The notes under the pieces were generated by a model, which saw only the letters and a program-made list of their open reading frames with translations, had not been told where the DNA came from and did no database searches. From Desulfovibrionaceae bacterium (GTDB lineage: Bacteria > Desulfobacterota > Desulfovibrionia > Desulfovibrionales > Desulfovibrionaceae), in contig JAFLSV010000001.1 of assembly GCA_022510785.1 (NCBI GenBank), positions 1 through 64,000 of the forward strand: a stretch of DNA of 64,000 nt. The letters run 5' to 3'. The position numbers were made by a program, and so were the translations under genes. Positions 1 through 9,200 of this stretch are shown piece after piece (within the stretch, counting starts at the first letter, position 1; the number at the start of each line of letters is the position of its first letter).

Positions 1-165
1 AACAGATCAGGATGGTCAACTCTCTTGAGTGGAGCGGCAAGCGGCTGGGAAAAATATGGCCTGGCGTTCAGAGAAACACTGGCGGAACTGGACAAAATTT
101 TTCGTGCTCTTGCCAGTTATCAATCGACAATGGATTTCAGCAGGGCGTCCCTTGCCTCAGAGTAA
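1..165 (+). CDS. Partial 3' end of an unidentified protein
   Basis: Reading frame 1 is open from the window edge to a TAA at 163-165, giving 54 codons without a visible start. The peptide includes GWEKYGLAF and ends in LASE, with a helical, charged-hydrophobic pattern that looks like genuine coding sequence. It is convergent with brxL and its 3' end overlaps the last 46 bases of brxL. I do not recognise the family. It could also be chance, since 54 codons is short, but two other overlapping plus-strand frames here look less protein-like. It would be the first gene of the island beyond BREX. Confidence 0.4.
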   Translation, partial: NRSGWSTLLSGAASGWEKYGLAFRETLAELDKIFRALASYQSTMDFSRASLASE

Positions 166-2162
166 AACTGAATGTCGATCTTCGTTGCCATGTCATCAGA
201 TAACTCAAAAAGCTGTCGCCGGCACGAGACTGGCATCAAGAGCACGGAAGCGCCCTTTTCAACGGCAATTTCAGCGATAACAACAGGATTATGAATAGGT
301 TCAATTGACCCGCCGAGGTTAATTTCTCCCGCAATGATGAGGCCGCCACGGACACTTTTTTTCAAAAGAGCCGTGCAGAGCGCAATCAGTGATGCCATGC
401 CAAGTTTCGCGCCGGATTTGGAAGCGTCAAAAGCCCGGAGCTGGGCGGTGAATTCGTGGTGACGGGGGTCTTTGTCCCCGACAAGCTGCATGGCCCGCGC
501 ATAGAGATTTTGCTCGGCGTAGCTCATGCTTTCCTTAAAAGCTGGCGGCACTGGCTTATTGAGAATCTTGACGCCTGCCCCAGGGCCTTCGTTGACCTCA
601 ATCCGGTAAAGCCCGGGATGCTCGCCGTCCCCGCCTGGTGAGATACTCCAGACTTGGCCGGGCTCAAGAGGATCATCACCTATGCTGTTTTCACTTTGCA
701 GCTCTGGAGTGGAAACAAATTTTTCTATGCCATCACCCATCACATAACTGAAGCTTGTATTGCGAAATTCCGCAGCGCCAATACGTTTTTGCTGTTCTTT
801 AACCCGACGCCTTGATTCCATCGCGATACGAACTGCCCATTCAATATCATCATCGCTTGCCTCGTATTCGCCAGGATACAGAAGTTTAAGTAAACCACTT
901 ACAGTTTTATTAACAGCATTTGTATCACGGCCAGACAGAGCCCCGCCGTAAAATACACGATTTTGCAGGACATTCAACCTGCTCTGATTTCTGAGTTGGG
1001 TCCAGCATTCGGACAAAAAGTCACTGACAAGGCCAAAGTGATCTGTCAAAAAATCTTTTTTAATTTTGGGAACATCCCAACCTGGCAGAAATGCATGAAT
1101 CCTGTCCATAAATGCTGTATCATCTCTCATTTCGGGCGGCATAGGGCCAAACAGGTGGCCGATGCGCTGCTGATGTTCAACATCAACATCGAAATTCCCC
1201 ACTAAAACAATGCTGCCATCGGCACGAATACTTTCTTTTCCTCGGCTGAATTCACCGGATTCCATATAGCCTTTCATAATATTGACGCCATCCTTCTGGT
1301 CAAAGGAGACGCCGGATACCTCATCAAAGCAGACGACATCGTATTGGCAGACCAATCCACGCTGGCCGTTGGCGTTGTTGACGAACATCCGGGCAACCGT
1401 GGCCTTGCCCCCGGAAATCAGATGCGCATAAGGAGAAACCTGCTGGAAAAGATGGCTTTTGCCAGTTCCTCTGGGGCCGAGTTCCACCATGTTGTAGTTA
1501 CGCTCGACAAAGGGAACCATTCGTAGCATCAGGGCATCACATTGCCGTTGGGACAACTCGTCCGACTCTATACCTATGGAGCGGAGCAGAAATTTTTTCC
1601 ACTCGTCTGTGGTGAACGATTTGCGCGCCTCAGCCAGGATATCCAAAACGCCACGCTTGGAGAGCTGGATTTCCCGGAGCGACATGACCCCAAAAGCTCT
1701 GCCCTTACTTTCCTGCGCAATGGCCGCATCGTAGTTCAAGCTGATTTCAGCATAAAAACCGCCAGTCAGCATACGCTCATGCTCTTTCACCAGCTCAGGG
1801 CTGATGCGGACATCAGTCAGCCGCAGACTGGGCAATGTGGCAATGTAGGAATCGGTCTTTGCGTCCAGCCGGGCACTGATAAGATCGATGATTTTGACTT
1901 CACCGTTTTCTTTGGCTCGCGCCTTGAAAAGCTCTTCTTCCCCCGCTTTGACTGTCCGCAATTTCAGTTGCCGCTGGACTATTTCAAGCCCCTCGTCAAT
2001 CTCTTCCTGTTCTGTGCTGGCGCAGTACCGGCCAAGAAGAAATTCAACAACATAGGTCGGTACCGGGAACTGACGGCTGAAGGTCCGAACCAGGTCCTTT
2101 CGGACCAGGTATCCCTCCAGTGAAGAGGCAGCCTTTTTGTCTATGTGATCCAGTTCAATCAT
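120..2162 (-). CDS. brxL: BrxL, AAA+ ATPase with Lon-like C-terminal domain (BREX type 1)
   Basis: This is the last gene of the type 1 BREX operon, 680 residues, the usual size. BrxL is required for phage restriction in type 1 systems, and characterised homologues are DNA-binding AAA+ rings. Visible features are a Walker A motif GPRGTGKS near residues 226-233, a Walker B VVCFDEVSG downstream, and a Lon-protease-like domain in the last ~140 residues. By-eye alignment to Lon puts a lysine in GAKLGMA where Lon has the catalytic serine, and valine at the catalytic lysine, so peptidase activity is unlikely. The ATG overlaps the pglZ stop by four bases (ATGA), indicating translational coupling. Its 3' end overlaps a convergent partial reading frame. 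Confidence 0.95.
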   Translation of the reverse strand: MIELDHIDKKAASSLEGYLVRKDLVRTFSRQFPVPTYVVEFLLGRYCASTEQEEIDEGLEIVQRQLKLRTVKAGEEELFKARAKENGEVKIIDLISARLDAKTDSYIATLPSLRLTDVRISPELVKEHERMLTGGFYAEISLNYDAAIAQESKGRAFGVMSLREIQLSKRGVLDILAEARKSFTTDEWKKFLLRSIGIESDELSQRQCDALMLRMVPFVERNYNMVELGPRGTGKSHLFQQVSPYAHLISGGKATVARMFVNNANGQRGLVCQYDVVCFDEVSGVSFDQKDGVNIMKGYMESGEFSRGKESIRADGSIVLVGNFDVDVEHQQRIGHLFGPMPPEMRDDTAFMDRIHAFLPGWDVPKIKKDFLTDHFGLVSDFLSECWTQLRNQSRLNVLQNRVFYGGALSGRDTNAVNKTVSGLLKLLYPGEYEASDDDIEWAVRIAMESRRRVKEQQKRIGAAEFRNTSFSYVMGDGIEKFVSTPELQSENSIGDDPLEPGQVWSISPGGDGEHPGLYRIEVNEGPGAGVKILNKPVPPAFKESMSYAEQNLYARAMQLVGDKDPRHHEFTAQLRAFDASKSGAKLGMASLIALCTALLKKSVRGGLIIAGEINLGGSIEPIHNPVVIAEIAVEKGASVLLMPVSCRRQLFELSDDMATKIDIQFYSEARDALLKSIVD

Positions 2163-4510
2163 TTCGTATCTCCACCAATAACTGTGGGAAATTGCGCAAC
2201 CAGTGCTCCATTGGCATCGACCAGCACCACCATTGCGTCGTGGCCCTCCCAGTCTTCATTTTCGACAACTACGGAGGCTGTACCATCATCTTTAAGCAAT
2301 TTTCGCTTGACTACACTGGTCTCCGGATTGCCGGCATGGCCGCGAACATCAAGGAATAAACCCGCGCAATTTCCATTTGTGGCCACGGTACAGCGTAAGC
2401 CTTTCCATTCTACATTGGTCAATTGAGCATCTGGCACATCCTGGGCAGAGTCGTTTCGTGTTACGGTCAGCTGCAAAGTCAGACATTCTTGAAGGCTCAG
2501 GCCGCCGTGGGCATATTCCTCGCCTTTCTTGAAGCAGTTCACGCCGTTGGCAAGAGCAAAATACTGGCTTGGATTCCAGTACCAGGGGTAAAGCCGTTCC
2601 TCTGAATGTGCTTTGGGCTTTAACGATGCGCAACGCCCCCATTTGTTTTCGACCAAGACGCTGGGAAGATCAATTTTAGGCAAAGCTTCCGGCAACAGCA
2701 ACCAGCCATGATCCGTGACGACCCGAACGCGCTTCCATCCCGCCGCCAGAAGCTCCATGATACGCTCCGCAATCTCGTGGATCAGGTCATCAAGATACCT
2801 GGCAAGCTTCCATCCACGGCCATGCCCCTCGTGGTCAATGTTTCCAAACTCACACCACGCCATACCCTGTCCATCGCCATCAGCGGAACGGTCCAGAATG
2901 GACCACCCCGCGTCAGTCAGCAATTTTTTCAGATGATAGCCGCCCTTGAGCGATTGCCCGCCCTCCGCGACAGATGGTTCGAAATCAGGGCTGTCATCCT
3001 TACCGCGAATTTTATCCCGTACCGGGCATACCGCCGCCTTGCCGGTCGCTGTCACACTCGGCAGCGCCGCCCAGGCAGGCTCTTCAGAAATCTTGAGGCC
3101 ATATTCCTCTACCGAATGAACCAGGCGCTTCGCGACATCGTAGCGGAGGCCGTCGACAAAGAGGATGCAGTCACCCTGACAATACGGCACAGTCTTTGTC
3201 GTCAGGCAGCCGCCCCCGGGGTAGGTTGCACCATCAACCAGTTTTTGAAGATAGCGGGCTGATTCTTCCAGCCACGGCAGATAGACAGATTGAAGAGCGG
3301 TCTTCACGGCCGCAAGAACCTCAGAGCCTGTTACATATGCCAAAGCGCGGATCGCCGCATCATCGACACGCCACCCCTGCCCGCAATATCCGGCTGTGAT
3401 GTCGTCCAGAGAACCCGCAGCAAGGCTGTGTTGGGTAAAATCAGCGATGAGCGCCAGATGTTCCAGCGCGCACGCCAAAGGGGCCTCTCCCAGCTCGGCC
3501 CAGACCGTGGCGCGTCTGCATCCGTGCTGTTTTTCCAACCCCTTAATTTTCGCCCTTGCTTCATGCGCCGGCACATTGGCAAGAGCCAGTAGGTCACGGC
3601 AAAGGCTGTGTTCCTGCGATTCATTCCACTGCGGCCAGCCATCGAACGAAACACCTCCCGCATACCAGAGCATAGTGTCGCTTGGCGGCGAACATTTTTT
3701 GATGCGAGCCGGGATATGAGGATAGCGCCTGGGAGCTTCGCAGTAGCGTTCCCAAACAGGAAGCCACGGCCCTTCGTGATTTGCCAGCTTCATACATCCA
3801 GCCAGGACACCTTCATTTTCGGGATTGAAGGCCAATTGAGATTGACAAACCTCGACAAAGGCATTCCATTCGTTCTGGCCACGGCCTGCCTGGAAAGCAT
3901 CGCCTTGATCGAGCCATTGCAGAAGATCGCGACTTGGATCGCCCCCCGTTAAGAGAGTATTGAAATAATCCTTATCCAGACGTTTCCCCTTCAAGAGAGA
4001 AATCTCCTCGTCAAGGAGCCTGTACAGGGCCAGCTGCATGGCGTTTTTGGCATCTTTGTCCTGGGCGACATCCAGCCCAAGCCCCCCTTGGTCGGATTTC
4101 AGATACGCAAGGACAGTCCAGTCCTTTGCATTGATTTGTGACCAGATCGCGCCACGATATTGAAGTTCAGCGAGAGGTTTCAAGTGAGCCGGGCAACTTT
4201 CCACAGCCCGCAGATCCTGACGGCTGACACCGGGGAGATAGACAATCGGCGTCTGATCACGGGGTAATGCAACATCGTCAGTTTGGCCGGCAATGGCGCA
4301 GCGCAGCCAAATGGCTGGCCCCGTTCGTTTTTCCGGGTCATAGTCGCCCAGGATCAGAAGTTCAGGCAATTCTGTCTGTATCAGAGGAATGACGGCTTCC
4401 CACTGGCGTTCCCGATCCGGCCACAGGATGCAGGCCGGCGCGACCTGTATTTCTGGATTGAAGGTGGCGGCGGAACGAACTGATTTCAGAAGCTGATCAA
4501 GCAGTCTCAT
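2159..4510 (-). CDS. pglZ: PglZ type B, alkaline-phosphatase-fold BREX protein
   Basis: PglZ is a core BREX component of the alkaline phosphatase superfamily. The N-terminus (VAPACILWPDRERQW, then LGDYDP and GPAIWLRC) matches the type B subgroup of BREX-1 PglZ proteins as I recall it. Candidate metal-binding acidic residues sit in FVDGLRYD and VVTDHGW, about residues 453 and 600 from the chosen start. The frame is open further upstream to a TTG at 4567, but the ATG at 4510 (MRLLDQLLKSVRSAATF) gives the start expected from the family and is preceded by AAGG, so I use it; the protein is then 783 residues. It follows the 432-residue accessory gene by 71 bases and overlaps brxL by four bases. Confidence 0.92.
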   Translation of the reverse strand: MRLLDQLLKSVRSAATFNPEIQVAPACILWPDRERQWEAVIPLIQTELPELLILGDYDPEKRTGPAIWLRCAIAGQTDDVALPRDQTPIVYLPGVSRQDLRAVESCPAHLKPLAELQYRGAIWSQINAKDWTVLAYLKSDQGGLGLDVAQDKDAKNAMQLALYRLLDEEISLLKGKRLDKDYFNTLLTGGDPSRDLLQWLDQGDAFQAGRGQNEWNAFVEVCQSQLAFNPENEGVLAGCMKLANHEGPWLPVWERYCEAPRRYPHIPARIKKCSPPSDTMLWYAGGVSFDGWPQWNESQEHSLCRDLLALANVPAHEARAKIKGLEKQHGCRRATVWAELGEAPLACALEHLALIADFTQHSLAAGSLDDITAGYCGQGWRVDDAAIRALAYVTGSEVLAAVKTALQSVYLPWLEESARYLQKLVDGATYPGGGCLTTKTVPYCQGDCILFVDGLRYDVAKRLVHSVEEYGLKISEEPAWAALPSVTATGKAAVCPVRDKIRGKDDSPDFEPSVAEGGQSLKGGYHLKKLLTDAGWSILDRSADGDGQGMAWCEFGNIDHEGHGRGWKLARYLDDLIHEIAERIMELLAAGWKRVRVVTDHGWLLLPEALPKIDLPSVLVENKWGRCASLKPKAHSEERLYPWYWNPSQYFALANGVNCFKKGEEYAHGGLSLQECLTLQLTVTRNDSAQDVPDAQLTNVEWKGLRCTVATNGNCAGLFLDVRGHAGNPETSVVKRKLLKDDGTASVVVENEDWEGHDAMVVLVDANGALVAQFPTVIGGDTK

Positions 4511-4581
4511 AAGCAATGCCCTTGCTTTAATCGTATCATGACTATTGTTCCTTCCTAGTAGATCCAATATGCCAAATTTGT

Positions 4582-5880
4582 TTACTCATCTGTATTTTCC
4601 TGTATCTTTTTCTGCCATCCAAGTACTATAGCCTTATTTCCCCTAGCTGCTTCGTTGATAATTATTTTCAACGCCTCTGTCTCGATTTTATAGGTTCCAA
4701 TATAACCAGAACGAATCAGACTGAGCATATCAGCTTCCCGCAGATAGATTCCATTTAATGCATTATAGCTGATGCGTATTCCATTCCTTGGGCCTCGAGA
4801 GTCAGGTGAATTAAGGAGTTGTTTTAAATGGTCAATAGATATAAAAATGGATTGAGGCTTATTTCCTTCAATTTTTCGTTTAACAAATTTAAAGAAAAAT
4901 GGATTCCGATTCATCCTATAATCATTTAAAGGTTCATTAACATCTGGAAGTTGCATGTGGGAAATTTCACTATATAATTGTTTATCAGGGCGAAATATCC
5001 AGTCTCGACTGTCATTATTATGTATATGTTCTTCAAGCATCTTGTATTGAATCATAACGATATTGCCACGAGTTTCATTGATGTAGATGAGATCAACACC
5101 CAACATCTCCTCCAGGGGCAATTTATTAGCAGTATATATGACCAAACGCTCATCACCTTTTTGAAAAATTGCTCGCGCTGTCACATCATCGGATATTTTT
5201 TCAAATCCCGGTAATTGTGTTGCATCTAAATGCACGATATTATCTTCATAGATATGCATTCCTGTAAATTTAAGTCCAGAAAATGTATCTTTTTTCAGCA
5301 CGACATCATCAGGTATGGCTTCACCCCGAATTCCAAATACGGCAAGCGCAGACTGAATGGCATCCTCCTGAGCCCAAAAGTTAAGAGATTCTTCTTCCAG
5401 CCTTGACAGAAGAAAGAGAGCTGTTTCCAGAGCTGATTGATTTTCAGGATTTTTTGCCAGAATCTCAATCAAGTGAGCGCTAAGTTCAGGTGAAAGTTTT
5501 ATAATCTCATTTTCCTCAGACAAATGTTGACTTAACATGTGCTGCATGCGTGATTCAGAAATCAACTCCACAAAAGCATGCAGATAATCAGGATGTATTT
5601 CACGCAATTTTTTAATGGTAAGCCGAGAATCAAAAGTACTTATTGCCGTTTTACGGATAGCTGTAGCCAGATAGCACTTTGGAAAATTGTCTTTGTAAAT
5701 TTCCAGCAAGCAAGGCGTTGGCAAACTGACATCGTGAAAGGTAGAGTGATGCCTTGCCATGGTAAGGCGTTCAAATCCAGACCACGAATTGAGCAACTGC
5801 GTTGAAAGATCCTCGTTAAAGCGTATCAGGAGCAAAGGGTTCTTTTGTACCCATTGTATAAGCCTGCTGGCGGTACTCAT
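4582..5880 (-). CDS. BREX-embedded accessory protein with Mrr-like D...QxK nuclease signature
   Basis: The protein has 432 residues and I cannot name its family. The first ~180 residues look helical. The C-terminal half contains PLEEMLGVDLIYI followed by NIVMIQYK, giving E257/E258, D263 and Q278-x-K280. That spacing, with the beta-strand pattern around it, resembles the QxK variant of the PD-(D/E)xK fold seen in Mrr-type type IV restriction enzymes. A nuclease role is therefore an inference. The gene is visibly AT-rich beside GC-rich pglZ and pglX, which suggests separate acquisition. Its ATG overlaps the stop of the orphan pglX tail by four bases (ATGA), and pglZ follows closely, so it should be co-transcribed with BREX. 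It may act as an add-on effector, for example against modified phage DNA. Confidence 0.8.
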   Translation of the reverse strand: MSTASRLIQWVQKNPLLLIRFNEDLSTQLLNSWSGFERLTMARHHSTFHDVSLPTPCLLEIYKDNFPKCYLATAIRKTAISTFDSRLTIKKLREIHPDYLHAFVELISESRMQHMLSQHLSEENEIIKLSPELSAHLIEILAKNPENQSALETALFLLSRLEEESLNFWAQEDAIQSALAVFGIRGEAIPDDVVLKKDTFSGLKFTGMHIYEDNIVHLDATQLPGFEKISDDVTARAIFQKGDERLVIYTANKLPLEEMLGVDLIYINETRGNIVMIQYKMLEEHIHNNDSRDWIFRPDKQLYSEISHMQLPDVNEPLNDYRMNRNPFFFKFVKRKIEGNKPQSIFISIDHLKQLLNSPDSRGPRNGIRISYNALNGIYLREADMLSLIRSGYIGTYKIETEALKIIINEAARGNKAIVLGWQKKIQENTDE

Positions 5881-6221
5881 TGAGTGTCACCTCGCGCGGC
5901 GTGTTTTTCAGCCAGAGTCAGGTGGTGGTCATTGATGCGGTCGCCATGGAAGGTGTTGAACCACGGCGAGATTTTCACGTCCTTGCCGCGCTCCTTGTCC
6001 CATTTGGTGTTGGGCTTGTCACGCAGGACGCCCGTACCTTTCTTGCCAACATCAGCAACGGTGAGGAAGGGGCGGATATTCAGGCGCACGCCATCATTTA
6101 AGTCGGGATTCCAGCCCATGGGCTGCTCGTGCAGTGGCTTCCAGCGCACAAAAATATCATGGGGAGATTCGATTTCCAAGATCGTCTCCAGTTTTTTCGC
6201 GAGGCGATCAAGCAGTTTCAT
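5877..6221 (-). pseudogene. Orphan duplicate of the PglX C-terminal tail (114 codons)
   Basis: Residues from about 10 to 105 match the extreme C-terminus of the full-length PglX nearly residue for residue, including SPHDIFVRWKPL, LNDGVRLNIRPFLT and PWFNTFHGDRIN. No methyltransferase motifs are present. It has its own ATG with a GAGG sequence about 12 bases upstream, and the frame is intact, so it could be translated as a stand-alone small protein. It ends in a four-base overlap with the 432-residue gene, exactly mirroring how full-length pglX ends on the 1160-residue gene. I read it as a scar of recombination within the pglX 3' end, or as a retained coupling leader for the downstream gene. 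An independent role as a PglX-competing domain cannot be excluded. Confidence 0.85.
5896..6198. repeat. Direct repeat copy A (pglX 3' end)
   Basis: About 303 bp align without gaps to 9796-10098 at a constant offset of 3900 bp. My hand count finds about 28 differences, roughly 91% identity. Similarity stops sharply at both ends. Confidence 0.95.
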
Positions 6222-6297
6222 ATGTGCTTTACCTCAGTTTTTAAAGGATTGAGCTTTCGTTAGTTTGTCCATTGTCTGCAATAACTTTTTCCCCTTT

Positions 6298-9200
6298 CTA
6301 GGTATAGCGGGCTGCCAAATTTTTAAAAGTCTTTGCGAATTGATAAAATCCTTTATTTTCCAGTGCGCTAGCCTTTATATTAAATTTTTTAGCAAGATCA
6401 TTTTTTTGTTTTTCTGTGGGATTAAATTTATAAAAACCGATATTATTATATATCTTTATTTCATAACCCTCACGCATTCGATCGTTTTCTTGTTTATTAA
6501 GTTCAGAAGCAATATCATAGTGTATCCATAATCCATTACTATCGTTTGGAGCATATGTCAAAACTTCCCCAATGCATACAAGAGCAATATCTAAATGTCC
6601 AGATTTAGTACATATATTTTTTACTTTTTGGATCCACTCATCAAAATTATATTTATTAAATGTTCCATCTTGTTGTATACCTGGTATTAATTTCCAATTT
6701 TTAAGTAGTTTATATGTATTTTCAGCTATTTTTTTTGATTCTTTATTATATTTTCGTTGTGTATAGTCCTCATTTTGAGAACGATAAGTTGCCTGAATTA
6801 CATCACAAAAAAATTCTGGATTTGTGGAAAGTTTGACATGGATGGATATTGGATCTACGTCATAGTAGTTAAGTAAAGAAAGATAAAGCCATTCTATTTT
6901 AAAAAGGTCATCTTTGCTCATTAGAGGATTCTTTTGAAGAAATTTAATAATATTAATAATGCTATGCTCGTAAACTTTAGAATTTTGTTCATAGGATGTA
7001 GAAGCTTTATACAAAGTTTGAGTATAGATATTTAGATCAATTATTTGTTTATCGTGTATCATAGATAGATAATAGATGGCTGCTTTTGGTCTGCCATAAG
7101 TAATTAATTTCTCAACAGCAAAACTAAAATTGTAATCGTCCGGATAAGGTGTAACATAAAACCAATATTGATCTTCATTAACTTTAAGCCATTGTGATGC
7201 ACGATTCCAAGTTTCCTTAATAAATGGTAGGTGTATCAGAAATTGGCCTATTTGCTCTGAGGTCCACTTAGATTTATCAACAGAATCACACCACTCCCAT
7301 CCCTTGGTATTGTAACGACGCGAGATGAAACCATACACTAACTTTTTATATTTATCATTTGATGAATTTAAAAAGTCAGGTAATAATTTAAGATCAATTG
7401 TATAATCATTTATAATCCCAAGTGATGAGCCTACTGTATATGGAAATGAAACATATTCAGCAAATTTGATAACACCGTCAAGATTATCATGATAAAATAT
7501 TTCAGTAATAGCTTTGTCTCGTTGATCGTTAAGTTCTTTTCCTTGCTTAATCCATTCCTCATTTTTCTTATAAAGATAAATATTATGTTCATTAAAAAGA
7601 AATTGATACATATTTATTGGTTTTGACGGGATAATCTGCTGAGCAGCTTCTTCAATACTAACAAGTAGATTCTCAATCCGCGTTTCTAATTCATTATAAA
7701 ACCGTCTTTGCATGTTTATAAACTTTGTAAGATGTGTCCAAATTAAAATCCTCTGTTTTTCTGGAAGCATTTTAATCTGCTGTGAAGTAATTTTTTGCAA
7801 TAATTGTTGAGCTTCTGAATCAGGAAGTCTATTAAAATAATCAATCAATCTTGAAATGCGTTCTGGATCTTGATCTGCAATTCCAATTGCAAGTTTTGCA
7901 TAAAAAGAAATTTGCTGCCAATATTGTTCATGGGTTACTTCAGTTTTCCAGTTATCAGGAATAATTAAATACCATCGGGGTTTATACGTTCCAAGTGACG
8001 TCTGAATTTCACCGGAAAGCAAGCGAATACTCAGATCCCAAGCGACACCTGGATATTGTGTAAGGATCGCTTGAACTGCCGTTTGTTGCCTATCAACAGA
8101 AGCCAAAGTCTGCGGAAGCCAAGGCAACAGAATGGTACTAAGAGATTTGGAAGGGTGACTACTCCAACTACCACTTGGATCACGGCTTGCAAGATTTGCA
8201 AGGGCAAGGCAGGCATCAATAAAATATTCTTCTTTCCATGCTAGTACTTCCAAAGACCAAAACAAACCGGTTAAATAATTTCCTCTAGTGACTCTATTCT
8301 GCTCTTGGATGAAAATTTCTTCGAATGGGCAAGGGCTTTTATTTAATGTATTATCAACAATTTTAATATACTCTTGTGGAGATACTTCGGCCAAAATTGG
8401 CAATAGACTGTTCAAGTTACTCCATAGATCCCTGTCAGCATCTAGCAAGAGTTCATGCAATACCGATACACAGACATTTTTTATTTCTATATCCGAACAG
8501 TAGTCGCTGAATGTCGGATGATTGCCAAGAATGGCTAAGCCCTCGGCAATACCTCTTCGCAAATTTTGTGAATATGTAAATACCTTTCTATATATATCTG
8601 CGGTGTATTGTTTTGTGGCAAACGTATTAAAAACTGTATTATCTTCCTTTAATACAGAGAAAGCCAATGTTTTAAATTTTTTGATATCCTCGATAAAAAT
8701 ATATGAACCCAGTAGATTCAAAAAATCAATGCGATTAGCAATTGACCAGACGCCATTCTTTAAAGACAATGGACTTTTAGGTAAGTGTAATATATTTTTT
8801 GATTCTTTTAGCCAATCATCATAACTTATGCCAAGGAGATGAGATATTATTTCTTGATCATATTGATTTTCATTTTTCCACGATCCAATTAATACAAGTA
8901 ATGCTAAATGAATAGCGTATTTATGATTTTTCCAATCGATAGTATTGTTTAGATCGTATGATTTAAGGTTTTCTGGCATTTCTGTAGCAGATTTCTGATG
9001 AAAATCATATCCAATAACTTTCTTCAAATCGTCAAGAGTAATTGTGCCTGCATCTTGATTCCATGTTTGTACAAAGTCAACAATCTGAGACCAAATTCTA
9101 ACAGAATCTTCTTTGGTAAATTGAGAAATATGAGAATGCAGAAGTGAGAGAGCAACACCAAACTCATTTCCAAGATCATAACTGAGTAAATAAAAATTTT

